A stretch of 64,000 nt of DNA from Arthrobacter sp. EPSL27 (GTDB taxonomy: Bacteria > Actinomycetota > Actinomycetes > Actinomycetales > Micrococcaceae). Location: NCBI RefSeq assembly GCF_001512305.1, contig NZ_LNUT01000005.1, forward strand, positions 593,774 to 657,773, read 5' to 3'. Under the pieces are notes generated by a model. The model ran no database searches, was not told the origin of the DNA, and saw only the letters and a list, made by a program, of their open reading frames with translations. Made by a program: the position numbers and the translations under genes. Each line of letters starts with the position of its first letter. The first letter of the stretch is position 1. This document shows positions 51,556 through 60,415 of this stretch, piece after piece.

Positions 51556-52950
51556 CTAGTGTGCTTCAAGAATAGCGACGACGCCCTGGCCGCCGGCGGC
51601 GCAGATGGAGATCAGGCCACGCGCGGGACGGCCGTCGACGTTGCCCTTCGCGTGGAGCATCTTGGCGAGCGAGGCGACAATCCGTCCGCCGGTGGCCGCG
51701 AAGGGGTGGCCTGCGGCGAGGGACGAGCCGTTGACGTTGAGCTTGGACCGGTCGATGCTGCCGAAGGCCCCGTCCAGGCCGAGGCGGGTGCGGCCGAATT
51801 CCTCGTCCTCCCACGCGGCCAGGGTGCTGAGCACGGTGCCGGCGAAAGCCTCGTGGATTTCGAAGAAGTCGAAGTCCGAGAGGGTGAGTCCGTTGCGGGC
51901 CAGCAGGCGCGGCACGGCGAAGGCCGGTGCCATGAGGAGCCCGTCCTTGCCGTGGACGAAGTCCACGGCAGCCGCCTCGCCGTCAACCACGGTAGCCAGT
52001 TTGGGCAGGTCGTGGGCGTCGGCCCACTCCTCGGAGCCAAGCAGCACGGTGGAGGCGCCGTCGGTCAGCGGGGTGGAGTTGCCGGCCGTCATGGTTGCCG
52101 CGGATCCCAGGCTCTTGCCGAAAACGGGCTTGAGCGCCGCCAGCTTCTCCAGGCTGGTGTCGGCACGGAGGTTGGAGTCCCGCGCCAGGCCGCGGTACGG
52201 GGTCAGCAGGTCATCGAAGAATCCGGCGTCGTAGGCGGCCGCGAGGTTGCGGTGGCTGTTGAAGGCCAGCTCGTCCTGTGCCTCGCGGGTGATCTTCCAC
52301 TGGGCGGTGGTGAGGGCCTGGTGTTCGCCCATGGAGAGGCCGGTGCGGGGTTCGCCCGTGCTGGGGGCATCGGGGGCGAGGTCCTTGGGGCGGAGCCGGC
52401 TGAGGACCTGCAGCCGCTGCGGCAGTGTTTTGGCGCGGTTCAGGTCCAGGAGCACCTCGCGCAGGCCCTCGCTGACGGCGATCGGAGCGTCCGAGGCGGA
52501 GTCCACGCCGCCGGCAATGGCCGAATCGATCTGGCCCAGCTTGATTTTGTTGGCGAGGCCGAGGACCGTCTCAAGCCCGGTGGCGCAGGCCTGCTGCAGG
52601 TCGTACGCCGGGGTCTCGGCGGACAGTGCGGAGCCCAGCACCGCCTCGCGGGTCAGGTTGAAGTCACGGGAGTGCTTAAGCACAGCTCCCGCGGCAACTT
52701 CGCCGATGCGCTCGTCCTGCAGGCCGTATCGGGCGATCAGCCCGTCGAGGGCGGCGGTCAGCATGTCCTGGTTCGAGGACTTGGTGTAGGCGCCGCCGGT
52801 GCGGGCGAACGGGATGCGGTTGCCGCCCACGATGACTGCCTTGCGGAGCTGCGGGGTGGCAGCGCGGTCCGGTACCGGGCCGGCGGCCGGGGTGGTTGCT
52901 GCGCGGGCAGGGTCCTGAGGTCCGGGTGCGGACTGTCCGTTGACGGACAT
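51556..52950 (-). CDS. Acetyl-CoA C-acyltransferase (thiolase, FadA/FadI type)
   Basis: This enzyme cleaves 3-oxoacyl-CoA with CoA (or condenses two acyl-CoAs). The 464 residues contain the nucleophilic Cys in LQQACATGLETVLG, the second-base His in FEIHEAFAGTVLSTLA, and a C-terminal GQG loop with ISICAAGGQGVVAI, where the second active-site Cys lies. The N-terminal 30 residues are Ala/Pro-rich. AGGAGA precedes the ATG. It is the first gene of the operon and is divergent from the TetR gene across the palindrome at 52981-53013. Confidence 0.92.
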   Translation of the reverse strand: MSVNGQSAPGPQDPARAATTPAAGPVPDRAATPQLRKAVIVGGNRIPFARTGGAYTKSSNQDMLTAALDGLIARYGLQDERIGEVAAGAVLKHSRDFNLTREAVLGSALSAETPAYDLQQACATGLETVLGLANKIKLGQIDSAIAGGVDSASDAPIAVSEGLREVLLDLNRAKTLPQRLQVLSRLRPKDLAPDAPSTGEPRTGLSMGEHQALTTAQWKITREAQDELAFNSHRNLAAAYDAGFFDDLLTPYRGLARDSNLRADTSLEKLAALKPVFGKSLGSAATMTAGNSTPLTDGASTVLLGSEEWADAHDLPKLATVVDGEAAAVDFVHGKDGLLMAPAFAVPRLLARNGLTLSDFDFFEIHEAFAGTVLSTLAAWEDEEFGRTRLGLDGAFGSIDRSKLNVNGSSLAAGHPFAATGGRIVASLAKMLHAKGNVDGRPARGLISICAAGGQGVVAILEAH

Positions 52951-52980
52951 GGGCTGTCTCCTTCGATCAAAGCGGGTTAC

Positions 52981-53013
52981 CGATACCCAGCGTACCTGAT
53001 ACGCTGGGTATCG
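52981..53013. promoter_or_regulatory. Perfect 14-5-14 palindrome, likely TetR operator
   Basis: CGATACCCAGCGTA (52981-52994) and TACGCTGGGTATCG (53000-53013) are exact inverted repeats around CCTGA. The right arm supplies a TACGCT -10 box and ends on the first base of the TetR start codon. By symmetry the left arm supplies TACGCT for the thiolase operon. One bound regulator could therefore control both directions. Confidence 0.88.
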
Positions 53014-53801
53014 TGAACAACTCCCAGACCGGCCTTCCCGGCGGACCCGCGGCCGACGCCGCCGGCACTCCTGCCGGCAGTGTGGACGGCCGCGCCTCCC
53101 GCTGGCAGTCGCACCGCGAAGAGCGGCGCCGGGAACTCATTAAGTCGGCCCGGAAAGCCGTGCATGCGCTCGGCAGCGATGCCTCGATGGAGGAGATCGC
53201 CGCCGCCGCGGGCACGTCCAAGTCCGTGTTCTACCGTTACTTCGGGGACAAAGCCGGGCTGCAGCAGGCCGTCGGCGAAGTGGTGCTGAGCCAGATGCAG
53301 CGCCGCATCCAGGAAGCCGCCCAGGGCGCCCAGACCCCCCGCGAGGGCCTGTTCGCGATGGTGTCCGCTTACCTGCAGATGGCCGAAACCAGCCCGAACG
53401 TCTACACCTTCGTGACGCGCTACACCCCCGGTGACGCCGGCGCCGCCAACAGCACCATCGCCACCGCGGGAGCCCTGGGCCACTTCTTTGCCGCGATCAG
53501 CGACATGATTGCCCGGCCCATGCACAGCCACCTTGGCGACTCCGCCGGCCGGGAAGCGGCCATCGGATACTGGCCCAACGCGGCCATCGGCCTGGTCCGG
53601 AACGCCGGCGAACAATGGCTCGCCAGCCCGCCGTCGCCCGCCAAGCCCGACCAGGAGGCCATGGCCCGCCAGATCACCGACTGGCTCTGCCTCGGCATCG
53701 CGCCCGCGCTCCGGTCCGGCCCCAACACCGCCGCTCCAGCACCCACACCAGCACCGACATCAGCACCGACCTTGTCAGAACCAAAGAAGGAATCGACATG
53801 A
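53013..53801 (+). CDS. TetR-family transcriptional regulator
   Basis: The 262-residue protein has a disordered N-terminus of about 35 residues, then a TetR HTH (HREERRRELIKSARKAVHALGSDASMEEIAAAAGTSKSVFYRYFGDKAGL). The ligand domain follows, and the tail is Pro/Thr/Ala-rich. It probably represses the fatty-acid genes on both sides and senses an acyl-CoA, by analogy with FadR-like TetR proteins. The GTG start lies 7 nt after TACGCT in the palindrome, so its own transcript is leaderless and autoregulated. It overlaps the oxidase gene by 4 bp (ATGA). Confidence 0.9.
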   Translation: MNNSQTGLPGGPAADAAGTPAGSVDGRASRWQSHREERRRELIKSARKAVHALGSDASMEEIAAAAGTSKSVFYRYFGDKAGLQQAVGEVVLSQMQRRIQEAAQGAQTPREGLFAMVSAYLQMAETSPNVYTFVTRYTPGDAGAANSTIATAGALGHFFAAISDMIARPMHSHLGDSAGREAAIGYWPNAAIGLVRNAGEQWLASPPSPAKPDQEAMARQITDWLCLGIAPALRSGPNTAAPAPTPAPTSAPTLSEPKKEST

Positions 53802-55990
53802 CCGAACTGGCAGACCGCCCCGCGGGCGCCGAACGCACCACCGCAGCCCAGGCCACGGCCGGCCGCACCACCCCAGGCACGGCGCCGGCCCCCGCTGCAG
53901 GTCCGTCGGCCCCCGGCGTTGACGTCGCCGCACTGGGCGAGCTGCTGCTGGGAAAGTGGGCAGACATCCGCCGTGCCTCCCGGGAACTTGCCGGCCAGCC
54001 GGAACTGCACAAGACCGAGGGCCTCACCCACACCGAACACCGCCGGCGCGTGTTCGGCCAGCTGAAGATCCTCGTGGACAACGGGGCGGTGCACCGCGCG
54101 TTCCCCGTGTCAGTCGGCGGCGCCGACGAGCACGGCGGCAACGTGGCCGGCTTCCAGGAGCTGGTCATCGCCGACCCCTCACTGCAGATCAAAGCCGGTG
54201 TGCAGTGGGGCCTCTTCGGCTCCGCCGTGAACCACCTCGGCACCGAGGAGCACCACGCCAAGTGGCTGCCCGGCATCATGAGCCTGGACATCCCCGGCTG
54301 CTTCGCCATGACCGAGACCGGGCACGGCTCCGACGTCGCCAGCATCGCCACGACCGCCACGTACGATCCCGCCACCGAGGAATTCGTGGTGCACACGCCC
54401 TTCCGTGCGGCGTGGAAGGACTACATCGGCAACGCGGCCGTCGACGGCCTGGCCGCCGTCGTCTTCGCCCAGCTGATCACCAATGGCGTCAACCACGGCG
54501 TCCACGCGTTCTACATGGACCTCCGGAACCCGGAGACGAAAGAGTTCCTGCCCGGCATCGGCGGCGAGGACGACGGCGTCAAGGGCGGCCTGAACGGGAT
54601 CGACAACGGCCGGCTGCACTTCACCCACGTCCGGATCCCGCGCACCAACCTGCTCAACCGCTACGGCAACGTCGACGCCGACGGCACCTACACCTCCCCC
54701 ATCGCCAGCCCGGGCCGGCGCTTCTTCACCATGCTGGGCACGCTGGTGCAGGGCCGGGTCTCCCTGGACGGCGCCGCCGTCACGGCCTCGAAGCTTGCGC
54801 TCAAGACGGCCATCCAGTACGCCACGGAACGCCGCCAGTTCAACGCGTCCTCGCAGACCGACGAGGAGGTGCTGCTGGACTACCAGCGGCACCAGCGCCG
54901 GCTGTTCACCCGGCTGGCCACGACGTACGCCGCCGGCTTCGCCAGCGAACAGCTGCTGCAGAAGTTCGACGACGTCTTCTCCGGCCGCGCCGACACGGAC
55001 GAGGACCGCCAGGACCTGGAAACCCTCGCGGCGGCGCTCAAGCCGCTGAGCACCTGGCACGCCCTGGACACCCTGCAGGAATGCCGCGAAGCCTGCGGCG
55101 GCGCCGGCTTCCTGATCGAGAACCGGTTCGCGTCGCTGCGGGCGGACCTGGACGTCTACGCCACCTTCGAAGGCGACAACACGGTCCTCCTCCAGCTGGT
55201 GGCCAAGCGGCTGCTGGCCGACTACGCCAAGGAGTTCCGCACCGTGAACTTCGGCGTGCTGGCCCGCTACGTCGTGGGCCAGGCCACCGACGCCGCCATC
55301 CACCGGACCGGCCTGCGCGGCGTGGCGCAGTTCATGGCTGACTCCGGTTCGGTGCAGAAAGCCGCCATCGCCATCAAGGACGAGGCCAGCCAGCGTGCGC
55401 TCCTGACGGACCGGGTGCAGACCATGGTCGCCGAGGTCGGGTCCGCCCTCAAGGGCGCCAACAAGCTGCCGCAGCACCAGGGCGCGGATCTGTTCAACCA
55501 GCACCAGAACGAGCTCATCGAAGCCGCCCAGGCGCACGCCGAGCTGCTGCAGTGGGAGGCCTTCACCGAGGCGCTGGGCCAGGTCACGGATCCCGGCACC
55601 AAGAAGGTCCTCACGTGGCTGCGCGACCTCTTCGGTCTTTCCCTGATCGAGGCCAACCTGTCCTGGTACCTGATGAACGGCCGGCTGTCCATGCAGCGGG
55701 CCCGGACGCTGGGTGACTACATTAACCGGCTCCTGGTCAAGATCCGCCCGCATGCCCTCGATCTGGTAGACGCCTTCGGGTTTGGCCCCGAGCACCTCCG
55801 GGCGAACATCGCCACGGGCGCCGAGAAGGTCCGCCAGGACGAGGCCCGGGAGTACTTCCGGCAGCAGCGCGCCAGCGGCGACGCCCCGGTGGATGAGAAG
55901 ATCCTGCTCGCCCGCAAGGGCCACGGAACCAAGACTCAGGGAACTAAGACTCACGGTACCAAGACTCAGGTAACGGCAACGCGCGGCTGA
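53798..55990 (+). CDS. Acyl-CoA oxidase-like flavoprotein
   Basis: The 730-residue enzyme matches acyl-CoA oxidases rather than classical dehydrogenases: FAMTETGHGSDVASIATTATYDP in the flavin domain, LHFTHVRIPRTNLLNRYG, and the catalytic glutamate, Glu458, in FEGDNTVLLQ. It introduces a trans-2 double bond into acyl-CoA and may pass electrons to oxygen, making hydrogen peroxide. It begins 4 bp inside the TetR stop. In mycobacteria the matching locus has the dehydrogenase fadE5. The C-terminal tail carries GTKTQ-type repeats. Confidence 0.88.
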   Translation: MTELADRPAGAERTTAAQATAGRTTPGTAPAPAAGPSAPGVDVAALGELLLGKWADIRRASRELAGQPELHKTEGLTHTEHRRRVFGQLKILVDNGAVHRAFPVSVGGADEHGGNVAGFQELVIADPSLQIKAGVQWGLFGSAVNHLGTEEHHAKWLPGIMSLDIPGCFAMTETGHGSDVASIATTATYDPATEEFVVHTPFRAAWKDYIGNAAVDGLAAVVFAQLITNGVNHGVHAFYMDLRNPETKEFLPGIGGEDDGVKGGLNGIDNGRLHFTHVRIPRTNLLNRYGNVDADGTYTSPIASPGRRFFTMLGTLVQGRVSLDGAAVTASKLALKTAIQYATERRQFNASSQTDEEVLLDYQRHQRRLFTRLATTYAAGFASEQLLQKFDDVFSGRADTDEDRQDLETLAAALKPLSTWHALDTLQECREACGGAGFLIENRFASLRADLDVYATFEGDNTVLLQLVAKRLLADYAKEFRTVNFGVLARYVVGQATDAAIHRTGLRGVAQFMADSGSVQKAAIAIKDEASQRALLTDRVQTMVAEVGSALKGANKLPQHQGADLFNQHQNELIEAAQAHAELLQWEAFTEALGQVTDPGTKKVLTWLRDLFGLSLIEANLSWYLMNGRLSMQRARTLGDYINRLLVKIRPHALDLVDAFGFGPEHLRANIATGAEKVRQDEAREYFRQQRASGDAPVDEKILLARKGHGTKTQGTKTHGTKTQVTATRG
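55925..55969 (+). repeat. 3 x 15-bp in-frame repeat at the oxidase C-terminus
   Basis: GGAACCAAGACTCAG, GGAACTAAGACTCAC and GGTACCAAGACTCAG follow each other, encoding GTKTQ, GTKTH and GTKTQ near the end of the oxidase. The tail is likely flexible and variable in length between strains. Confidence 0.85.
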
Positions 55991-56006
55991 TCCCGCCCGG
56001 GACACC

Positions 56007-56053
56007 ACGACGGCGCCGCCCCCGGTGAAATTCACCGGAGGCGGCGCCGTCGT
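56007..56053. terminator. Bidirectional terminator between the oxidase and glgM genes
   Basis: ACGACGGCGCCGCC pairs with GGCGGCGCCGTCGT, and an inner CCGGTGAA/TTCACCGG stem closes the loop. It lies between two converging genes. Confidence 0.85.
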
Positions 56054-56078
56054 CGTCGTTTGTCCTGCTAAGAAGGGG

Positions 56079-57284
56079 TCAGGAACCCGCGGGGAGCACC
56101 GACCGGTAGACCTCAAGGGTGGTTTCCGTGATGGATTCCCAGGAGAAGTGCTCCTCTGCCCGGCGGCGTCCGGCCTGGCCCATGGCGCGGGCCCGCTCAG
56201 GATCGGAGACCACCTCGGTGAGTGCCGCGGCGAACTCCGAGACGAACTTTTCCGGGTCCAGCGGTGTGCCGGTCCCGTCCGTGACCTGTTCGATGTCGAC
56301 CAGCAGGCCGGTCTCGCCGTGCTGCACCACCTCGGGGATCCCGCCGGTGGCGCTGGCCACGACGGCGGCGCCGCAGGCCATGGCTTCGAGGTTGACGATG
56401 CCGAGGGGTTCGTAGATGGACGGGCAGGCGAAGGCCGTGGCGTGGCTGAGGACCTGGATGAGTTCGTTCCGCGGCAGCATGCGCTCCACCAGGACCACGC
56501 CGCCGCGCTGGGCCTGCAGGCCCTCGATGAGGACGGCGGTTTCGGCGGCCAGCTCGGGGGTGTCTGCCGCGCCGAGGCACAGGACCAGCTGGACGTCCGC
56601 CGGGAGTTTGGCGGCGGCGCGCAGCAGGTACGGCACACCCTTCTGCCGGGTGTTGCGGCCCACGAAGACCACGCTGGGCCGGGACGGATCAATCCCCAGG
56701 CCGCGGACGACGTCGTCGCCCTCGTCCCGGTTCCACAGGCTCACGTCGATGCCGTTGTGCACCACCTTGACCTTGGCCGGATCCACCTCGGGGTAGCTGC
56801 GCAGGATGTCCTGGCGCATGCCCTCGGACACGGCAATGATGGCGGCTGCCGCCTCGTACGCGGTCTTTTCCACCCAGGAGGACAGGGCGTAGCCGCCCCC
56901 GAGCTGCTCGGCCTTCCACGGGCGCAGCGGTTCCAGGCTGTGGGCGCTGAGCACGTGCGGGATGCCGTGAAGCAGCGAGGCGATGTGCCCGGCCATGTTG
57001 GCGTACCACGTGTGGGAGTGCACCAGGTCGGCGCCGGCGATGTCCGGGACGATCCGCAGGTCCACGCCCAGGGTCTGCACGGCGGCGTTCGCGCCGGCCA
57101 GGTCCTCGGGCACGGCATAGGAGGTCACTGACGCGCCGTGATAGCCGGGTTCCCGGGGCGCACCAAAGGCCCGGACCTGGAGATCGACGTGCTGGGCCAG
57201 AACGCGGCTGAGCTCGGCCACGTGGACCCCGGCGCCGCCGTAGATTTCGGGCGGGAATTCTTTGGTCACAATGTCTATACGCAC
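56079..57284 (-). CDS. glgM: GT4 glycogen/alpha-maltose-1-phosphate synthase (GlgA/GlgM)
   Basis: The 401-residue GT4 enzyme has VTKEFPPEIYGGAGVHVAELSR at the N-terminus, LVHSHTWYANMAGHIA, and the nucleotide-binding PSIYEPLGIVNLEAMACGAAVVAS near residue 305. In actinobacteria this gene divergent from glgC encodes GlgM, which transfers glucose from ADP-glucose to glucose-1-phosphate to make maltose-1-phosphate; it is often labelled glgA. TACCTT ends 7 nt before the GTG start, so the mRNA is probably leaderless. Confidence 0.9.
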   Translation of the reverse strand: MRIDIVTKEFPPEIYGGAGVHVAELSRVLAQHVDLQVRAFGAPREPGYHGASVTSYAVPEDLAGANAAVQTLGVDLRIVPDIAGADLVHSHTWYANMAGHIASLLHGIPHVLSAHSLEPLRPWKAEQLGGGYALSSWVEKTAYEAAAAIIAVSEGMRQDILRSYPEVDPAKVKVVHNGIDVSLWNRDEGDDVVRGLGIDPSRPSVVFVGRNTRQKGVPYLLRAAAKLPADVQLVLCLGAADTPELAAETAVLIEGLQAQRGGVVLVERMLPRNELIQVLSHATAFACPSIYEPLGIVNLEAMACGAAVVASATGGIPEVVQHGETGLLVDIEQVTDGTGTPLDPEKFVSEFAAALTEVVSDPERARAMGQAGRRRAEEHFSWESITETTLEVYRSVLPAGS

Positions 57285-57386
57285 AAACCCCAAGGTAGTC
57301 GTTACGGTGGAACTGATCTAGTGTGAAGACGTTCGGGCGTGCCGGACTGTTTTGGGGAAGTACAACGGCGTTCAGGAGCGTTCACC

Positions 57387-58796
57387 ATGCCGAATAGGAA
57401 AGTTTTGGCCATCGTCCTCGCAGGCGGCGAGGGAAACCGGCTTATGCCGCTGACGGCGGACCGGGCCAAGCCCGGCGTGCCGTTTGCCGGCAGTTACCGG
57501 CTTATCGACTTCGCGCTGTCCAACCTGGTCAATTCGCGCTACCTGCAGATCGTGGTCCTGACGCAGTACAAGTCGCACAGCCTGGACCGCCACATTTCCG
57601 AAACGTGGCGCATGTCCACCCAGCTGGGCAACTACATCGCCTCCGTGCCCGCGCAGCAGCGTGTGGGCAAGAGCTGGTTCCTCGGCAGCGCCAATGCCAT
57701 CTACCAGTCCCTGAACCTGATCCATGACGCCAACCCGGACATCGTCGTCGTCGTGGGCGCGGACCACGTCTACCGGATGGACTTTGCCCAGATGGTGGAC
57801 CAGCACATCGCAAGCGGCGCCAAGGCCACTGTCGCGGCGGTCCGCCAGCCGCTGAACATGGCAGACCAGTTCGGTGTCATCGAGGTGGACCCGAACAACC
57901 CGGAGAAGATTGCCGCCTTCGTCGAGAAGCCGTCCTCCACCCCGGGACTGGCCGCCGACCCCACCCAGTTCCTCGCGTCCATGGGAAATTACGTCTTCAA
58001 CGCCGACGCCCTGGTGGAGGCCCTGCACGTCGATGCCGAACGGCTCGACACCAAGCACGACATGGGCGGCGACATCATCCCCTACTTCGTCGACAAGGGC
58101 GAGGCCGGGGTCTACGACTTCACGCTGAACGAGATCCCCGGCTCCACGGAACGCGACCGCACCTACTGGCGCGACGTGGGCACCATCGACTCGTTCTATG
58201 ACGCGCACATGGACCTCATCTCGCCGGTGCCGGTGTTCAACCTGTACAACTCCGAGTGGCCGATTTACACCCGGCAGAGCATTTCCCCGCCGGCCAAGTT
58301 CGTCCGCGGCGAGAAGAACACGGTGGGAACGGCCCTGGATTCGATCGTCGCCAGCGGCGTGGTGATCTCCGGCGGCATCGTGGAAGGCTCCGTCCTCTCC
58401 AACGACGTCTACGTGGGCACCTCCAGCCGCGTGCTGGACTCCGTCCTCATGGACAAGGTGACCATCGGTGCAGGCGCCGTGGTCAAGCGCGCCATCATCG
58501 ACAAGAACGTCAAGGTCCCGGCGGGCGCGGCGATCGGCCTCGACTCCGAACTGGACCGGGCCCGCGGCTTCAAGGTCACCGATTCGGGCATCACCGTCCT
58601 GTCCAAGGGACAGGTGGTCCCGGAACCCGGCGAGCAGGAGCGTGCCCTGTCAGCCGCCAACCTGATCCTGGTACCGGATGCGGTGCGTGCCGCCACCGAG
58701 AACTGGCCCGCCCTGCGCGAGTCCGTGGACAAGGTGGCGGAAGTGCAGGCGGCCGCCGTCGGCGTGACCGGACAGCAGTCTTCCAGCGCCACGTAG
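57387..58796 (+). CDS. glgC: Glucose-1-phosphate adenylyltransferase GlgC
   Basis: GlgC makes ADP-glucose for glycogen and maltose-1-phosphate. The 469 residues have the nucleotidyltransferase motif [24 protein letters not shown] at the N-terminus, [30 protein letters not shown] with the metal-binding Asp, the substrate segment [11 protein letters not shown], and a C-terminal left-handed beta-helix with repeats like [13 protein letters not shown]. The ATG at 57387 has AGGAG 7 nt upstream. It is divergent from glgM, as in mycobacteria. Confidence 0.95.
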   Translation: MPNRKVLAIVLAGGEGNRLMPLTADRAKPGVPFAGSYRLIDFALSNLVNSRYLQIVVLTQYKSHSLDRHISETWRMSTQLGNYIASVPAQQRVGKSWFLGSANAIYQSLNLIHDANPDIVVVVGADHVYRMDFAQMVDQHIASGAKATVAAVRQPLNMADQFGVIEVDPNNPEKIAAFVEKPSSTPGLAADPTQFLASMGNYVFNADALVEALHVDAERLDTKHDMGGDIIPYFVDKGEAGVYDFTLNEIPGSTERDRTYWRDVGTIDSFYDAHMDLISPVPVFNLYNSEWPIYTRQSISPPAKFVRGEKNTVGTALDSIVASGVVISGGIVEGSVLSNDVYVGTSSRVLDSVLMDKVTIGAGAVVKRAIIDKNVKVPAGAAIGLDSELDRARGFKVTDSGITVLSKGQVVPEPGEQERALSAANLILVPDAVRAATENWPALRESVDKVAEVQAAAVGVTGQQSSSAT

Positions 58797-58812
58797 CCCT
58801 TCCGGCAGCTCT

Positions 58813-58844
58813 GGGAGCCCGGCGGCAGCGTCCGCCGGGCTCCC
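58813..58844 (+). terminator. Hairpin terminator after glgC
   Basis: A perfect 13-bp stem (GGGAGCCCGGCGG with CCGCCGGGCTCCC) has a 6-nt loop, 16 bp after the stop. No T-run follows; the SDR -10 box comes 10 bp later. Confidence 0.75.
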
Positions 58845-58866
58845 TGCAGGCTGTAAAATTGACGGA

Positions 58867-60330
58867 ATGAGCTCCCCCGATCTGCCGTCCGATCTGACCG
58901 CCGAGGAAATCCAGACCTGCCTCAAGGTCCTGGACAGCATCCACCTCTACGACGAGGAGCACCCGGACTACCTCTCGGTCCGCCGCGCCACCGGCAAGAT
59001 GTTCAAAGCCGTCAAGCGGCACCGCCGGGTCAGCAAGCGCGACCTGATCGCCGAGGCTGACCGTGCCGTGATCGCCCAGACCGCGACGGCAGCCCCGGAC
59101 CGGATCGACGATGAAACCCGCGGGAACAAACTGGCCCCGTCCACCACCGGGAGCATCGCCGGGCACCTGATCAGGTCCAGGCCCTGCTACATCTGCAAAC
59201 AGCACTACACCCAGGTGGATGCCTTCTACCACCAGCTGTGCCCGGAATGCGCGGCTTTCAGCCACAGCAAGCGCGACGCCACGACGGACCTCACCGGCCG
59301 CCGGGCCCTCCTCACCGGCGGGCGGGCAAAGATCGGCATGTACATCGCCCTGCGCCTGCTCCGCGACGGCGCGCACACCACCATCACCACACGCTTCCCC
59401 AAGGACGCCGCCCGGCGGTTCGGGGCCATGGAGGACAGCGGCGAGTGGCTGCACCGGCTGCGGATTGTCGGCATCGACCTGCGTGACCCCTCCCAGGTGA
59501 TGGCGCTGACCGATTCCCTGGACGCGGCGGGACCGCTCGACATCATCATCAACAACGCGGCCCAGACCGTGCGCCGCTCCGGCAACGCCTACAAGCCCCT
59601 GGTCGACGCCGAGGACGAGCCCCTGCCCGCGGCCCTGCAGGCGGCCAACGGCGGCCCGGAACTGGTCACCTTCGGCCACGCCCACGACAAGCACCCGCTG
59701 GCGCTGGCGAGCAGCGTCCTGGACCACCCGGTGCTGGCCGGCGACGCCATCACGTCCCTGGCGCTGTCCACCGGCTCGGCTTCCCTGGAGCGCATTGCCG
59801 CCGGTACTGCCATCGACGCCGGCGGCTTGGTCCCGGACCTCGCGGCCATCAACAGCTGGACCCAGGTGGTGGACGAGGTGGACCCCCTGGAGATGCTCGA
59901 AGTCCAACTCTGCAACGTCACGGCACCGTTCCTCCTGGTCAGCCGCCTCCGGGGCGCCATGAAGCGCTCCACGGCGCGGCGCAAGTACATCGTGAACGTC
60001 AGCGCCATGGAAGGCCAGTTCTCCCGCGCATACAAGGGCCCCGGCCACCCGCACACCAACATGGCCAAAGCGGCGCTGAACATGATGACCAGGACCAGCG
60101 CCCAGGAGATGCTGGACGCCGACGGCATCCTCATGACCGCCGTCGACACCGGCTGGATCACCGATGAGCGGCCGCACCACACGAAGGTCCGCCTCATGGA
60201 GGAAGGTTTCCACGCTCCCCTGGACCTTGTGGACGGGGCAGCCCGGGTCTACGACCCGATTGTGATGGGCGAGGCCGGCGAGGACCAGTACGGCGTCTTC
60301 CTGAAGGACTACAAGCCGAGCCCCTGGTAG
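58867..60330 (+). CDS. Atypical SDR with N-terminal zinc ribbon
   Basis: The 487-residue protein has a unique N-terminal region (1-150) with a C-x2-C pair at Cys107/Cys110 and another at Cys125/Cys128, a probable zinc ribbon. An SDR domain follows: RRALLTGGRAKIGMYIALRLL, DIIINNAAQTVRRSG, and Ser379 in IVNVSAMEG. The lysine is Lys401 (NMAKAAL), but the residue four before it is Thr397, not the catalytic Tyr; a Tyr389 lies eight residues upstream. A large insert separates the NNAA motif and the active site. The substrate is unknown. TAAAAT ends 7 nt before the ATG. Confidence 0.8.
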   Translation: MSSPDLPSDLTAEEIQTCLKVLDSIHLYDEEHPDYLSVRRATGKMFKAVKRHRRVSKRDLIAEADRAVIAQTATAAPDRIDDETRGNKLAPSTTGSIAGHLIRSRPCYICKQHYTQVDAFYHQLCPECAAFSHSKRDATTDLTGRRALLTGGRAKIGMYIALRLLRDGAHTTITTRFPKDAARRFGAMEDSGEWLHRLRIVGIDLRDPSQVMALTDSLDAAGPLDIIINNAAQTVRRSGNAYKPLVDAEDEPLPAALQAANGGPELVTFGHAHDKHPLALASSVLDHPVLAGDAITSLALSTGSASLERIAAGTAIDAGGLVPDLAAINSWTQVVDEVDPLEMLEVQLCNVTAPFLLVSRLRGAMKRSTARRKYIVNVSAMEGQFSRAYKGPGHPHTNMAKAALNMMTRTSAQEMLDADGILMTAVDTGWITDERPHHTKVRLMEEGFHAPLDLVDGAARVYDPIVMGEAGEDQYGVFLKDYKPSPW

Positions 60331-60362
60331 ACGGCGGCCAGCACAGGCGGCCGGCGCGGGCC

Positions 60363-60407
60363 AGGGGTCTTATGGCCCTAATGGGGCACCGGGACTCTCC
60401 GTAACGT
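60363..60407 (+). promoter_or_regulatory. DosR-like box and -10 element of the PPOX gene
   Basis: AGGGGTCTTATGGCCCTA (60363-60380) resembles the mycobacterial DosR box (GGGACT-WW-AGTCCC type), matching about 11 of 14 positions. It lies 22 bp before a TAACGT -10 element (60402-60407), which is 8 nt before the ATG, so the box centre is near -43. Its core CTTATGGCCCT differs by one base from a sequence in the stress-protein promoter. Confidence 0.55.
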
Positions 60408-60415
60408 GGGTCCAC

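Noticed and set aside
54179-56692. 837-codon open frame on the minus strand across the acyl-CoA oxidase gene
   Set aside because: It is antisense to a clearly coding gene, has Val/Gly/Arg-heavy composition with no domain, and results from the high GC content that removes stop codons.
56079-58796. Divergent glgM/glgC as a novel arrangement
   Set aside because: It is the usual actinobacterial arrangement, so it is annotated but not listed as a finding.
58591-60213. 540-codon minus-strand frame opposite glgC and the SDR
   Set aside because: It is antisense to recognised genes; no signal, motif or ribosome site.
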